From Myxococcaceae bacterium (GTDB lineage Bacteria; Myxococcota; Myxococcia; Myxococcales; Myxococcaceae): a DNA stretch of 7,192 nucleotides. The translations under genes were made by a program, and so were the position numbers. The notes beneath the pieces were generated by a model that made no database searches, was not told the DNA's origin, and worked only from the letters and a program-made list of their open reading frames with translations. Numbering within the stretch: the first letter of the stretch is position 1; the number at the start of each line of letters is the position of its first letter. Shown piece by piece: positions 1 through 6,100 of this stretch. The stretch is taken from positions 1 through 7,192 of the forward strand of contig JAGSPQ010000166.1 of NCBI GenBank assembly GCA_018262385.1, written 5' to 3'.

Positions 1-1086
1 CCGGCGATGGGGCAGGCCAGCCGCTGCCTGCTCTGGAATGGGAGGCTGATCTGCTCGCGGCCGAACGACGCGCTCAACGGCGTCGACCTCGCCAGCGGGG
101 CCACCCTCTGGAGCTTCAACCTGCGCAGCGCCCGTCCCGAGCTCAAGGTGCGGACCCTCTTCGTCGGGCGCATGGCGGTCCAGAGCAGCGATCGCCTCGC
201 CACGCTCTGGGAGGCGTACCCCGACAACTCCGACTGCCGGATCTATTACCTCGCCATCCTCGACGCCTCGGGAAGGCTGGTCTCGCTGCAGCAGCTCTCC
301 GACCCGGCGTTCAGCCTGTGCAACCACCCCCACGCCTACGGCTTCGCCGCCGACGCCGCCGGCCAGCTGTTCATCGCCTTCGCGCCGACGGTGAAGAACC
401 CGCCGCTGATCTCCGGCAGCCCGACGCTGGTGATGAGCTACTCGCGCGACGGAGTGTTCCGCTGGAAGTTCTCCGACGTCGCGCTCAAGGGAGGCGAGCT
501 CGCCGTCGGCCGCGGGCTGCTCTACCTGGAGAACAGCGCCACCGCGGTGCTCACCTCCACCGGGCAGCCCGCCTTCACCCTCGCCCAGACCTTCGGCCGC
601 GCCACCGCCACCCGCGATCGGCTGATCCCCGCCCCCCGCATCGGCGCCACCCGCCTCGAGGGCTACGAGGCGGGCTCGAGCCTGCTGCGCTGGACCCACA
701 CCCTCGGCGCCGGGCAGACCTTCGCCAGCGATCAGCTGAGGCTGGCCGCGTGGAGCACCCACCGCGGGGTGCAGACCGTCGCGCTCACCTTCACCGCCCA
801 CAACGGCAAGACCTGGCTGCGCGCGATCTCCGCCCGCGACGGCAGCGAGGCGTTCAGCTGCGAGGTCGCCAGCGGCGGCCGCACCGCGCCCCAGCAGCTC
901 GAGGTCGCCGACGGCACGCTCGCGGTGATGGACGGAGCCGGCGGCTGCGCCACCTGCGAGCCGGCCCACGCCGACAAGAGCGGCGCCTTTCACAGCTTCG
1001 TCGTCCCGTTCCTCGCCCCGGCGAGCGGCGAGCCCTGGGTCGGCACCTGGGGCGGCCCCGGCCACGGACACCAGGAGCAACCCTGA
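1..1086 (+). CDS. PQQ-type beta-propeller repeat protein, 3' part (5' end outside window)
   Basis: The frame is open from the first base to the TGA at 1084-1086, giving 361 visible residues. The ATG at 7 has no ribosome binding site and the frame stays open upstream of it, so the true start lies before the window. Strands of the PQQ/BamB-like type are visible: a segment at residues 10-18 followed by VDLASGATLWSF (28-39), a second SRDGVFRWKF (148-157) followed by a GGELAVGRGLLYLE strand, and a third around ISARDGSEAF near the C-terminus. This is the usual 'gene-product strand, then D-x-x-[ST]-G-x-x-x-W' propeller pattern. The tail has a CATC pair and a Gly/His-rich end (GGPGHGHQEQP). No catalytic or PQQ-binding residues can be named, so it is probably a structural or binding propeller, likely exported. 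Substrate unknown. GC3 is very high, typical of the window. Confidence 0.85.
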   Translation, partial: PAMGQASRCLLWNGRLICSRPNDALNGVDLASGATLWSFNLRSARPELKVRTLFVGRMAVQSSDRLATLWEAYPDNSDCRIYYLAILDASGRLVSLQQLSDPAFSLCNHPHAYGFAADAAGQLFIAFAPTVKNPPLISGSPTLVMSYSRDGVFRWKFSDVALKGGELAVGRGLLYLENSATAVLTSTGQPAFTLAQTFGRATATRDRLIPAPRIGATRLEGYEAGSSLLRWTHTLGAGQTFASDQLRLAAWSTHRGVQTVALTFTAHNGKTWLRAISARDGSEAFSCEVASGGRTAPQQLEVADGTLAVMDGAGGCATCEPAHADKSGAFHSFVVPFLAPASGEPWVGTWGGPGHGHQEQP

Positions 1087-1113
1087 CCTTCGGCCCGGCC
1101 GACGGGCCCGTCA
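1084..1113 (+). terminator. weak GC-rich hairpin at the end of the beta-propeller gene
   Basis: GGCCCG (1092-1097) pairs with CGGGCC (1103-1108) around a 5-nt loop. TGAC (1084-1087, including the stop codon) can pair with GTCA (1110-1113) outside it. No T-run follows, so intrinsic termination is doubtful; it could equally be a chance GC-rich pairing. Confidence 0.3.
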
Positions 1114-1353
1114 GTACTTCGCGGCGAGCACCCCGCGCAACCGCCCGGGATCGCTTTCGCGCCGCGCTGGCACAGCCCGTGCTCCGTGCCCTGCGCCTTC
1201 ATGTTCGCGCTCGAGATTGGACAGCCGCTGCACCACCTGCTCGCCGCGGCTGTCGCGGTGCCGGGCGTCAGCTGCGAGTCGCTCCCCGCCGAGGCGCTGC
1301 TGGCGTTGTTGGCGCTGCTGTTCGCGCTGCGCCCGCTGAGCAGCAAACGCTGA
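1112..1353 (+). pseudogene. probable remnant of a small unidentified gene, frameshifted and lacking a start
   Basis: From 1141 to the TGA at 1351-1353 the frame is coding-like. Nearly all third positions are G or C, and the peptide reads sensibly (PPGIAFAPRWHSPCSVPCAFM, then a Leu/Ala-rich end ...ALLALLFALRPLSSKR). No ATG, GTG or TTG precedes the coding-like part; the first candidates are GTG 1186 and ATG 1201, neither with a clear ribosome binding site. Just upstream the neighbouring frame reads QYFAASTPRNR (1112-1144). It would join smoothly as NRPGIAFAPRW if one C were restored in the CCCGGG run near 1143-1148. I read this as the 3' remnant of a gene with a one-base deletion, or a sequencing error in a homopolymer. 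The HSPCSVPC Cys cluster vaguely recalls PCS-x2-C motifs in poorly characterised proteins, but I cannot name the family. An alternative is a real small protein of 50-55 aa starting at 1186 or 1201. Confidence 0.4.
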
Positions 1354-1401
1354 CCGCGGCTGCGGGGCCGGATTTTCGGCCGTCTGCATGTCAGCCCCGC
1401 C

Positions 1402-1410
1402 TGCTATAGC
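1402..1410 (+). promoter_or_regulatory. candidate extended -10 promoter for ssb
   Basis: TGCTATAGC has the TG-n-TATA form of an extended -10 element. No convincing -35 sits 16-18 nt upstream. Transcription starting near 1416-1418 would give a leader of about 65 nt that contains the hairpin at 1434-1458. A similar TGCTA element precedes the OmpA-family gene on the other strand. Confidence 0.35.
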
Positions 1411-1433
1411 CCCCGATTGCAGCAACCCAACGC

Positions 1434-1458
1434 AACCGCCCCGTGGTGGGGCGGTTTT
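1434..1458 (+). terminator. terminator-like hairpin in the ssb leader
   Basis: A perfect 9-bp stem, AACCGCCCC (1434-1442) with GGGGCGGTT (1448-1456), encloses the loop GTGGT. The last pairs run into TTTT (1455-1458). This has the form of an intrinsic terminator, yet it ends only 23 nt before the ssb start codon. It may end read-through from upstream genes, or act as an attenuator if the ssb promoter lies upstream of it. If the promoter is downstream, there is almost no room for it. Confidence 0.6.
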
Positions 1459-1481
1459 ACCGAAAGAGAAAAGGTGAGCCT

Positions 1482-1943
1482 ATGGCTGGTGGTCTGAACA
1501 AGGTCCTGTTGATGGGCAATCTGGGTCGTGATCCCGAGGTCCGCTTCACGGCAGGAGGAACCGCGGTCGCGAATTTTTCGATCGCGACCAACGAGAGCTG
1601 GAAAGACAAGAACGGTCAGCAGCAGGAGAAGACCGAGTGGCACCGCATCGTCGTCTGGGGAAAGCTGGCGGAGCTCTGCGGTGAGTACCTGAAGAAAGGC
1701 CGCCAGGCGTTCATCGAGGGCCGGCTGCAGACCCGCGAGTGGACGGACAAAGAAGGGAAGAAGAACTACTCCACCGAGATCGTCGCCAACAACGTGCAGT
1801 TCATCGGCGGCCGGCCCGAAGGCGCGGGCGCTCCGGCGGCGAGCAACCTCGGCCACAGCGCGCAGCCTGGCCACGACGGGCCGCCTCCCGGTGATGATCA
1901 GGCCCCGCCTCCCGGCGGTGGGCCAGATGACATTCCGTTCTGA
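1482..1943 (+). CDS. ssb: single-stranded DNA-binding protein SSB
   Basis: A 153-residue SSB that coats single-stranded DNA in replication, recombination and repair and recruits partner proteins through its C-terminal tail. The N-terminus [21 protein letters not shown] is the classic family opening. The OB-fold spans roughly residues 1-110 and includes [12 protein letters not shown], a [14 protein letters not shown] stretch and the end strand [12 protein letters not shown] Pro/Gly-rich linker follows (about 112-148), and the protein ends in the acidic-hydrophobic tip DDIPF that binds partners in this family. Length is normal for a bacterial SSB. The ATG at 1482 is chosen because it begins the conserved N-terminus and follows AAGGTGAG (1471-1478); a GTG at 1443 in the same frame lies inside the leader hairpin and adds non-conserved residues. 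The gene appears monocistronic, with hairpins on both sides. Confidence 0.97.
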   Translation: MAGGLNKVLLMGNLGRDPEVRFTAGGTAVANFSIATNESWKDKNGQQQEKTEWHRIVVWGKLAELCGEYLKKGRQAFIEGRLQTREWTDKEGKKNYSTEIVANNVQFIGGRPEGAGAPAASNLGHSAQPGHDGPPPGDDQAPPPGGGPDDIPF

Positions 1944-1966
1944 TCCAACCTAAGTTGCGGTTCGTG

Positions 1967-2018
1967 ACGAGGCCGGTCGTCCAAGCTCGGAAAAAACGAG
2001 CGGGATGGCCGGCCTCGT
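1967..2018 (+). terminator. long imperfect hairpin downstream of ssb
   Basis: ACGAGGCCGG (1967-1976) pairs perfectly with CCGGCCTCGT (2009-2018). Inside it GCTCG (1985-1989) pairs with CGAGC (1997-2001) around an A-rich loop, and GTCC/GGAT-type pairs partly bridge the two stems. The sequence after it, TCCTTGTCGTCTT, is only moderately T-rich. It lies 23 nt after the ssb stop and is the best candidate for the ssb terminator. Confidence 0.5.
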
Positions 2019-2029
2019 TCCTTGTCGTC

Positions 2030-2042
2030 TTGACACACACAC
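2030..2042 (+). promoter_or_regulatory. TTGACA -35-like hexamer running into an (AC)5 tract
   Basis: TTGACA at 2030-2035 matches the sigma-70 -35 consensus and overlaps a short AC dinucleotide tract (2033-2042). No good -10 hexamer is found about 17 nt downstream (near 2053), so a promoter here for the Cys-rich gene is only a suggestion. Confidence 0.22.
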
Positions 2043-2096
2043 GCTGATCGAAGAGTGTCCGCCGCCGCAGAGGGGCAGTCGGGCATCCATCACTTT

Positions 2097-2116
2097 CGTC
2101 ACCGCCCGGGGTGACG
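2097..2116 (+). promoter_or_regulatory. perfect 7-bp dyad before the first Cys-rich gene (operator or leader hairpin)
   Basis: CGTCACC (2097-2103) and GGTGACG (2110-2116) form a perfect inverted repeat around GCCCGG. It ends 18 nt before the ATG at 2135 and is followed by TCTTCCT. It could be a dimeric-regulator operator, or an RNA hairpin controlling access to the weak ribosome binding site. The sequence does not decide between these. Confidence 0.4.
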
Positions 2117-2134
2117 TCTTCCTAGAGAAAATAC

Positions 2135-3922
2135 ATGAGTCAACACACCTTCAAGGCGCTTGCGCTTGGCGCGGTTCTCGGTTTCCTGGTCTCGGTCGTT
2201 CCGTCCTGCGGTACTCCGGCGACCACATGTGGCCCGTCGAACTGCCTGACTGGCTGTTGTAACGCCAACAAGTGCGTCACTGGCACCAACAGCAACAACA
2301 CCACCTGCGGAACCGCGGGCCTGGCGTGTGTCGATTGCACCAAGACCACTGGCAGCTCCTGCACCTCGGCGTTCAAGTGCAGCGGCACCGGCACTGGCGG
2401 CGGCACGGGCACCGGCGGCGGCACCGGCACTGGCGGCGGCACCGGCACCGGCGGCGGCACCACCCTCACCTGCGCGCAGAGCTGCGCGGGATGCTGTGAC
2501 GCCAGCGGCGTCTGCCAGGGCGGCACCGCCGGCACCGCGTGCGGCACCGGCGGCGCGCTCTGCGCCACCTGCGCGTCCCCCGCGACCTGCCAGGGCAACG
2601 TCTGCAAGGACACCAGCTGCGCCAACTGCACCAAGAACGGCGTTTGCCAGACCACGCTGACCGACACCGCCTGCGGCAAGGGCGGCATCACCTGCCTCGA
2701 CTGCGCGGCCTCGGGCGGCGCGACCTGCACCACCGCCACCGGCGTCTGCGCCGGCGGAGCCTGCCCCTCGGGCTGCCGCAACGCGGCGGGCGCGTGCGTG
2801 GCCGGCAACACCAACGGCGCGTGCGGCACCAGCGGCACCTGCTCCGCCTGCACCAGCAGCCAGGTCTGCACCAACGGCGCTTGCGTCGCGGCCGGCACCG
2901 GCGGCGGCGCGGGTGGCGGCAGCGGCGGAAGCTGCGGCCCCAATCCCTGCCCCAGCGGCTGCTGCTCCGGCACGACCTGCATTGCGCCCTCCTTCCAGAG
3001 CGCGACCAACTGCGGCCTCAACGCGGCCGCTTGTAGCCCCTGCCCGTCGGGTCAGCTGTGCAACTCGGGCGTCTGCGGCGGCGGCACCGGCGGTGGCGCG
3101 GGTGGCGGTGGCGGCAGCGGCGGCGCGACCGGGAACATCGGCGCTCCCTGCACCGCGGCCAGCCAGTGCAACGCGCTCGAAGGCACTCCGACCACTGGCG
3201 TTCCGACCGGCCAGACCGGCGCGATCTGCAAGACCGTTCAGGTCCCCGGTGGCGCGGTCTACCCGGGCGGTCTGTGCACCAAGCGCTGCAAGGCGGACTC
3301 GGAGTGCGGCACCACCGCCTCCTGCCAGTACGGCCTGGGCTTCACCGGCGAGATCGAGAACCTCTGCATGCCCCGGTGCAGCGCGACTGTTCCGTGCCGC
3401 GCCGGCTACAACTGCATCGACTTCGGCACCGCCACCGTGCCGGACACGATCTGCCTGCTGGCCTCGGCCGATGGCGGCGTGTTCGACCGCTATGATGCCG
3501 GCCCCGGCGCAGGGCCGGGCGTCTCGGGCGGCGCCTGCGCGACCGACCTCGAGTGCCGTCCGCCCGACCAGGGCTACTGCGATCCGGCCGCCCTTCCGGA
3601 CGGCGGCCCCAGTGGCTTCCCCGGCGGTCAGTGCGGCTCCGATTGCTCGGCGGGCGGCGCCGGCTTCTGCGGCGACGGCGGCACCTGCGTGCTGTTCCTC
3701 TTCAACACCACCGACAACCTCGGCCAGTTCATCGGCGGTCTGTGCAACATGAAGTGCACCGCCAACGCGGACGGCGGCCAGGACGGCTGCCGCACCGGCT
3801 ACGGCTGCGAGCCGCTCGGCTCGGGCGCCACTGGGCCCGGCTTCTGCACCTCGCGCTGCGACAACCTCGGCAACGGCTGCGGCTCCGGTACCTGCAACAC
3901 CACCACCGGCCTCTGCCAGTAA
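2135..3922 (+). CDS. modular Cys-rich exported protein, probable lipoprotein (long paralogue, five N-terminal Cys units)
   Basis: 595 residues, function unknown. Residues 1-24 form a signal peptide with a hydrophobic core (ALALGAVLGFLVSVV) ending VPS-C25, a plausible though not ideal lipobox. The mature part holds five Cys units (about 32-82, 113-157, 162-205, 210-250, 267-314) of the form C-x3/4-C-x2-CC-x4/5-C...CG-x4-C-x2-C...C...C. A 12-Cys module (339-440) and a 16-Cys module (468-594) follow. Gly/Thr/Ser-rich linkers lie after units 1, 4 and 5. There are 75 cysteines in all: one at the lipobox and 74 others, even in every module (10, 10, 8, 8, 10, 12, 16), which suggests complete disulfide pairing outside the cytoplasm. 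The start is fixed by an in-frame TAG at 2123; the ribosome binding site (AGAG, 2124-2127) is weak. It is paralogous to the gene at 4075. A surface or adhesive structural role is a guess. Confidence 0.92.
   Translation: MSQHTFKALALGAVLGFLVSVVPSCGTPATTCGPSNCLTGCCNANKCVTGTNSNNTTCGTAGLACVDCTKTTGSSCTSAFKCSGTGTGGGTGTGGGTGTGGGTGTGGGTTLTCAQSCAGCCDASGVCQGGTAGTACGTGGALCATCASPATCQGNVCKDTSCANCTKNGVCQTTLTDTACGKGGITCLDCAASGGATCTTATGVCAGGACPSGCRNAAGACVAGNTNGACGTSGTCSACTSSQVCTNGACVAAGTGGGAGGGSGGSCGPNPCPSGCCSGTTCIAPSFQSATNCGLNAAACSPCPSGQLCNSGVCGGGTGGGAGGGGGSGGATGNIGAPCTAASQCNALEGTPTTGVPTGQTGAICKTVQVPGGAVYPGGLCTKRCKADSECGTTASCQYGLGFTGEIENLCMPRCSATVPCRAGYNCIDFGTATVPDTICLLASADGGVFDRYDAGPGAGPGVSGGACATDLECRPPDQGYCDPAALPDGGPSGFPGGQCGSDCSAGGAGFCGDGGTCVLFLFNTTDNLGQFIGGLCNMKCTANADGGQDGCRTGYGCEPLGSGATGPGFCTSRCDNLGNGCGSGTCNTTTGLCQ
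2384..2455 (+). repeat. four tandem 18-nt units encoding a Gly-Thr linker
   Basis: Four in-frame copies of GGCACSGGCACYGGCGGC-type units encode GTGTGG four times (residues 84-107 of the Cys-rich protein), differing only at third positions of Thr codons. The array forms the linker between Cys units 1 and 2. Because the unit is a multiple of three, copy-number change by slippage would alter linker length without shifting the frame. Confidence 0.95.
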
Positions 3923-3948
3923 AGGCCGCAGTCAAGCGGTGAAGTAGG

Positions 3949-3990
3949 AATGGGCAGCTCTCTCGATTCGAGGGCTGCCCATTTCGCTTT
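3949..3990 (+). terminator. strong intrinsic terminator between the two Cys-rich genes
   Basis: AATGGGCAGC (3949-3958) pairs perfectly with GCTGCCCATT (3974-3983). CTCG (3962-3965) pairs with CGAG (3969-3972) inside it, giving a long stacked hairpin. It is followed by the T-rich tail TTTCGCTTTCTT. It begins 27 nt after the stop of the first Cys-rich gene, so the second one should have its own promoter. Confidence 0.85.
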
Positions 3991-4074
3991 CTTGTGCTCA
4001 GAGGGCCCCCCGCACCCGATTTCGGGAGGGTGTGCCACACTGGCCGCGGTCGGCCGGTTCGAGTTGTCGGTGCC

Positions 4075-5223
4075 ATGAATTCTCGCCCATTTGTCGGCTT
4101 CCTCCTTCTCGGCCTCGCCGTCGGCTCGATGCTCGGCTCGGCCTCGGCCTGCGGAGTCGGCCCCAGCACCGTCACCTGCGGCCGCACCAGCTGCGACGGC
4201 TGCTGCACCGGCAACAAGTGCGTTGCCTCTCCCCACAACGCGCGGATCACCAGCTGCGGCCAGAACGGGGCGGCCTGCGCGGACTGCGGCAGCCGCCCGT
4301 GCGTCGACTTCAAGTGCGCCGGCGCAGGCGGCGGCGGCGGCTCGAGCGGCGTCTGCGGCCCGGGAAACTGCAGCGGCTGCTGCAGCGGCACCAGCACGTC
4401 TTCGGTGTGCATCACCAGCCCCTCGGCCACCAACTGCGGTGCCAACGGAGGGCTGTGCGCCACCTGCGGCGCCGGCCGGACCTGCCTCGCCGGCGCCTGT
4501 CAGACCTTCGACGGAGGCGCTGGTCAGGTCGGACTCGCCTGCCTCAACGACGGCGACTGTGCACCCCTCGGCCCCAACCACCTCTGTAAGCAGAAGACCA
4601 CCAGCGGCGCCAACACCTACCAGGGTGGCTACTGCACCCGCACCTGCGTGAACGACCTCGACTGCCCCACCAGCGCGCTGTGCCTCGGCCCCCAGCCGGG
4701 CTACGGCGAGAACGACTCGGTCTGCTGGGCCCGCTGCGCCAGCGCCCAGGAGTGCCGCGCCGGCTACGACTGCTACGCGGTGGGCGGCGGCGACTCGGCC
4801 TGCTGGATCGCTCCGCTGCCTCCCTTCGATGCCGGGCCTCCCGCCGACAAGATCGGCCAGCCGTGCGGCACCGACGGCACCTGCCAGAACCCGCCCGACG
4901 ACGGGGTCTGCCTGGCCGACACCTTCCCCGACGGCGGCCCGTCGGCCTTCACCGGCGGCTACTGCACCGCGCCCTGCGACGACACCAGCCACTGCAGCAC
5001 CGACGGCGGAGCGCTGTGCATCTCGCTGGTCACCTTCGGCGCCTGCGCGCAGAGCTGCTCGACCCCGCTGCAGGGGCAGGGCGCCTGTCGCACCGGCTAC
5101 GTCTGCCGGTCGATCCGCGCCAGCCCCGACGGGGGGATCCTCCCCCAGGGGTTCTGCTGGCCCAGCTGCCAGACCGCCGGCTGCGCGGTCGGCGTCTGCC
5201 AGCCCAACGGATACTGCGCGTGA
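4075..5223 (+). CDS. modular Cys-rich exported protein, probable lipoprotein (short paralogue, two N-terminal Cys units)
   Basis: 382 residues, function unknown, paralogous to the upstream gene. The signal peptide has a long Leu/Gly/Ala core (FVGFLLLGLAVGSMLGSA) and ends ASA-C26. This fits either lipidation at C26 with a weak lipobox or ordinary signal-peptidase cleavage. Two 10-Cys units (35-81, 94-142) carry the C-x4-C-x2-CC pattern and are separated by a Gly/Ser linker. A 12-Cys module (156-243, with GGYCTRTCVNDLDCP and ECRAGYDC) and a 16-Cys module (264-381, with FPDGGPSAFTGGYC and CRTGYVC) follow. There are 49 cysteines: one at C26 and 48 others. The last two modules have exactly the counts of the paralogue. 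An in-frame ATG at 3994 would add 27 residues in front of the signal peptide, so 4075 is preferred although no clear ribosome binding site precedes it. The stop overlaps the hslO start (GTGA). No convincing promoter is visible in 3991-4074. Confidence 0.92.
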   Translation: MNSRPFVGFLLLGLAVGSMLGSASACGVGPSTVTCGRTSCDGCCTGNKCVASPHNARITSCGQNGAACADCGSRPCVDFKCAGAGGGGGSSGVCGPGNCSGCCSGTSTSSVCITSPSATNCGANGGLCATCGAGRTCLAGACQTFDGGAGQVGLACLNDGDCAPLGPNHLCKQKTTSGANTYQGGYCTRTCVNDLDCPTSALCLGPQPGYGENDSVCWARCASAQECRAGYDCYAVGGGDSACWIAPLPPFDAGPPADKIGQPCGTDGTCQNPPDDGVCLADTFPDGGPSAFTGGYCTAPCDDTSHCSTDGGALCISLVTFGACAQSCSTPLQGQGACRTGYVCRSIRASPDGGILPQGFCWPSCQTAGCAVGVCQPNGYCA

Positions 5224-6086
5224 CCGACCGGCTGGTGCGGGCGCTCTGGGCCGAGAAGGGGCTGAGCGCGTCGATCGCGGTGGTGACCCAGGCGGCGCGC
5301 GAAGGGCAGAAGCTGCACGGGCTGCACGACGTGTCGGCGATGCTGCTCGGCCAGCTGCTGACCGCCGGAGCGCTGCTGGTGTCGCTGCAGAAAGATCAGA
5401 CCCGGGTGAACGTGCAGCTGGAGTGCGACGGCCCGCTGCGGGGGATGTTCGTCGACGCCGGCGCCGACGGCTACCTGCGCGGCTACGTGAAGAACCCCTC
5501 CCTCGCCGTCGAGGGCCATCACGGCCCGATGCGCTGGCGCCCCGCGCTGGGCAACTCGGGCTTCCTCTCGGTGCTGAAGGATGTCGGCGAGGCCGACTAC
5601 TACCGCTCGTCGGTCGAGCTGAAGGCGATGGATCCGGCCGTCGATCTCGAGCACTACTTCGCCGCGTCGGAGCAGGTGGCGACCCGGATCGCGCTGGCGG
5701 TCGAGCGCGGCCCGGATCAACCGCTGGGCGCGGTGGCGGGGGTGCTGGTGCAGGCGCTGCCCAACGGCGATCGGGGCGCGCTCGAGCAGCTGGGGCAGGG
5801 CCTGTCCGCCCGGCTGGAGCAGCTCGCCGCCGGTGGCGCCAGCCTCGAGGGCGACGCGCTGCTGGCCAACCTGCTGCCGGGGTTCACCCCGATGTCGACC
5901 CTCGCGCTCGGCTGGCGCTGCAACTGCTCGAAAGAGCGGGTGCTCAACGCGCTGTCGGCGATGGGGAAGGCCGAGCTCGAGCAGCTGCTGGCGGAAAAGG
6001 GTGGCGCGGCGGCGAGCTGTCAGTTCTGCGGCAAGCGCCACGAGGCGACCGCCGAGGACGTGAAGGCCCTGATCGCCGGGCTGTGA
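5220..6086 (+). CDS. hslO: Hsp33, redox-regulated molecular chaperone (holdase)
   Basis: 288 residues, close to the usual ~290. In this family the reduced protein binds zinc through four C-terminal cysteines and is inactive; oxidation releases zinc, forms disulfides and unfolds the switch region, turning on an ATP-independent holdase in the cytosol. Typical features are the N-terminal core with LHDVSAMLLGQLLTAGALL and VQLECDGPLRGMFVDAGADGYLRGYVKNP, then the C-terminal zinc site C234-N-C236 followed after 30 residues by C267-QF-C270. All four cysteines are present, so redox switching should be intact. The start is the GTG at 5220, giving VTDRLVRALW, where family homology begins; the frame remains open upstream only as a shadow of the Cys-rich gene. 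The 4-nt GTGA overlap with the preceding stop indicates translational coupling and a shared transcript. Confidence 0.97.
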   Translation: MTDRLVRALWAEKGLSASIAVVTQAAREGQKLHGLHDVSAMLLGQLLTAGALLVSLQKDQTRVNVQLECDGPLRGMFVDAGADGYLRGYVKNPSLAVEGHHGPMRWRPALGNSGFLSVLKDVGEADYYRSSVELKAMDPAVDLEHYFAASEQVATRIALAVERGPDQPLGAVAGVLVQALPNGDRGALEQLGQGLSARLEQLAAGGASLEGDALLANLLPGFTPMSTLALGWRCNCSKERVLNALSAMGKAELEQLLAEKGGAAASCQFCGKRHEATAEDVKALIAGL

Positions 6087-6100
6087 AGCGCTTCAGCCCG
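6077..6100. terminator. hairpin spanning the convergent ends of hslO and the OmpA-family gene
   Basis: CGGGCTG (6077-6083) pairs perfectly with CAGCCCG (6094-6100) around a 10-nt loop that contains the hslO stop (6084-6086). The stop of the minus-strand gene (6093-6095) is at the other edge. There is no T-run on either strand, so it could be a weak bidirectional terminator or mRNA 3'-end stabiliser. Confidence 0.35.

Noticed and set aside
946..963. CATC motif in the propeller protein as a cytochrome c haem site
   Set aside because: The residue after the second Cys is Glu, not the His required for CxxCH haem attachment.
1111..1425. Antisense open frame of 104 codons between the propeller gene and ssb (Arg/Gln-rich)
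   Set aside because: Its codons are exact complements of the coding-like plus frame, where G/C sits at third positions. In the antisense frame the third positions are less GC-biased, so it looks like a shadow.
1443..1481. GTG at 1443 as an earlier ssb start
   Set aside because: It lies in the loop of the leader hairpin, has no ribosome binding site and adds residues not seen in SSB N-termini. The ATG at 1482 begins the conserved MAGxxNKVxLxGNLG opening.
2384..2455. CRISPR-like array
   Set aside because: The repeats are contiguous 18-nt coding units with no unique spacers, inside a gene linker.
2140..3021. Long antisense open frame across the first Cys-rich gene (Pro/Val/Gln-rich, 293 codons)
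   Set aside because: It is the mirror of GC-rich, stop-poor Cys/Gly/Thr codons. Its low-complexity composition and absence of a domain mark it as a shadow; the plus-strand frame has a signal peptide and ordered Cys pattern.
3994..4074. ATG at 3994 as the start of the short Cys-rich gene
   Set aside because: It would place 27 mostly polar and Arg-rich residues before the signal peptide, and it sits right after the terminator tail of the previous gene. The ATG at 4075 begins a normal signal peptide.
3991..4074. Promoter for the short Cys-rich gene
   Set aside because: A promoter is expected here because of the upstream terminator, but I find no convincing -10 or -35 pair and would only be guessing at a position.
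4680..5219. Upstream extension of hslO inside the Cys-rich gene
   Set aside because: The frame is open only because the overlapping gene is GC-rich. The peptide is Arg/Pro-rich low complexity and Hsp33 homology begins at GTG 5220.
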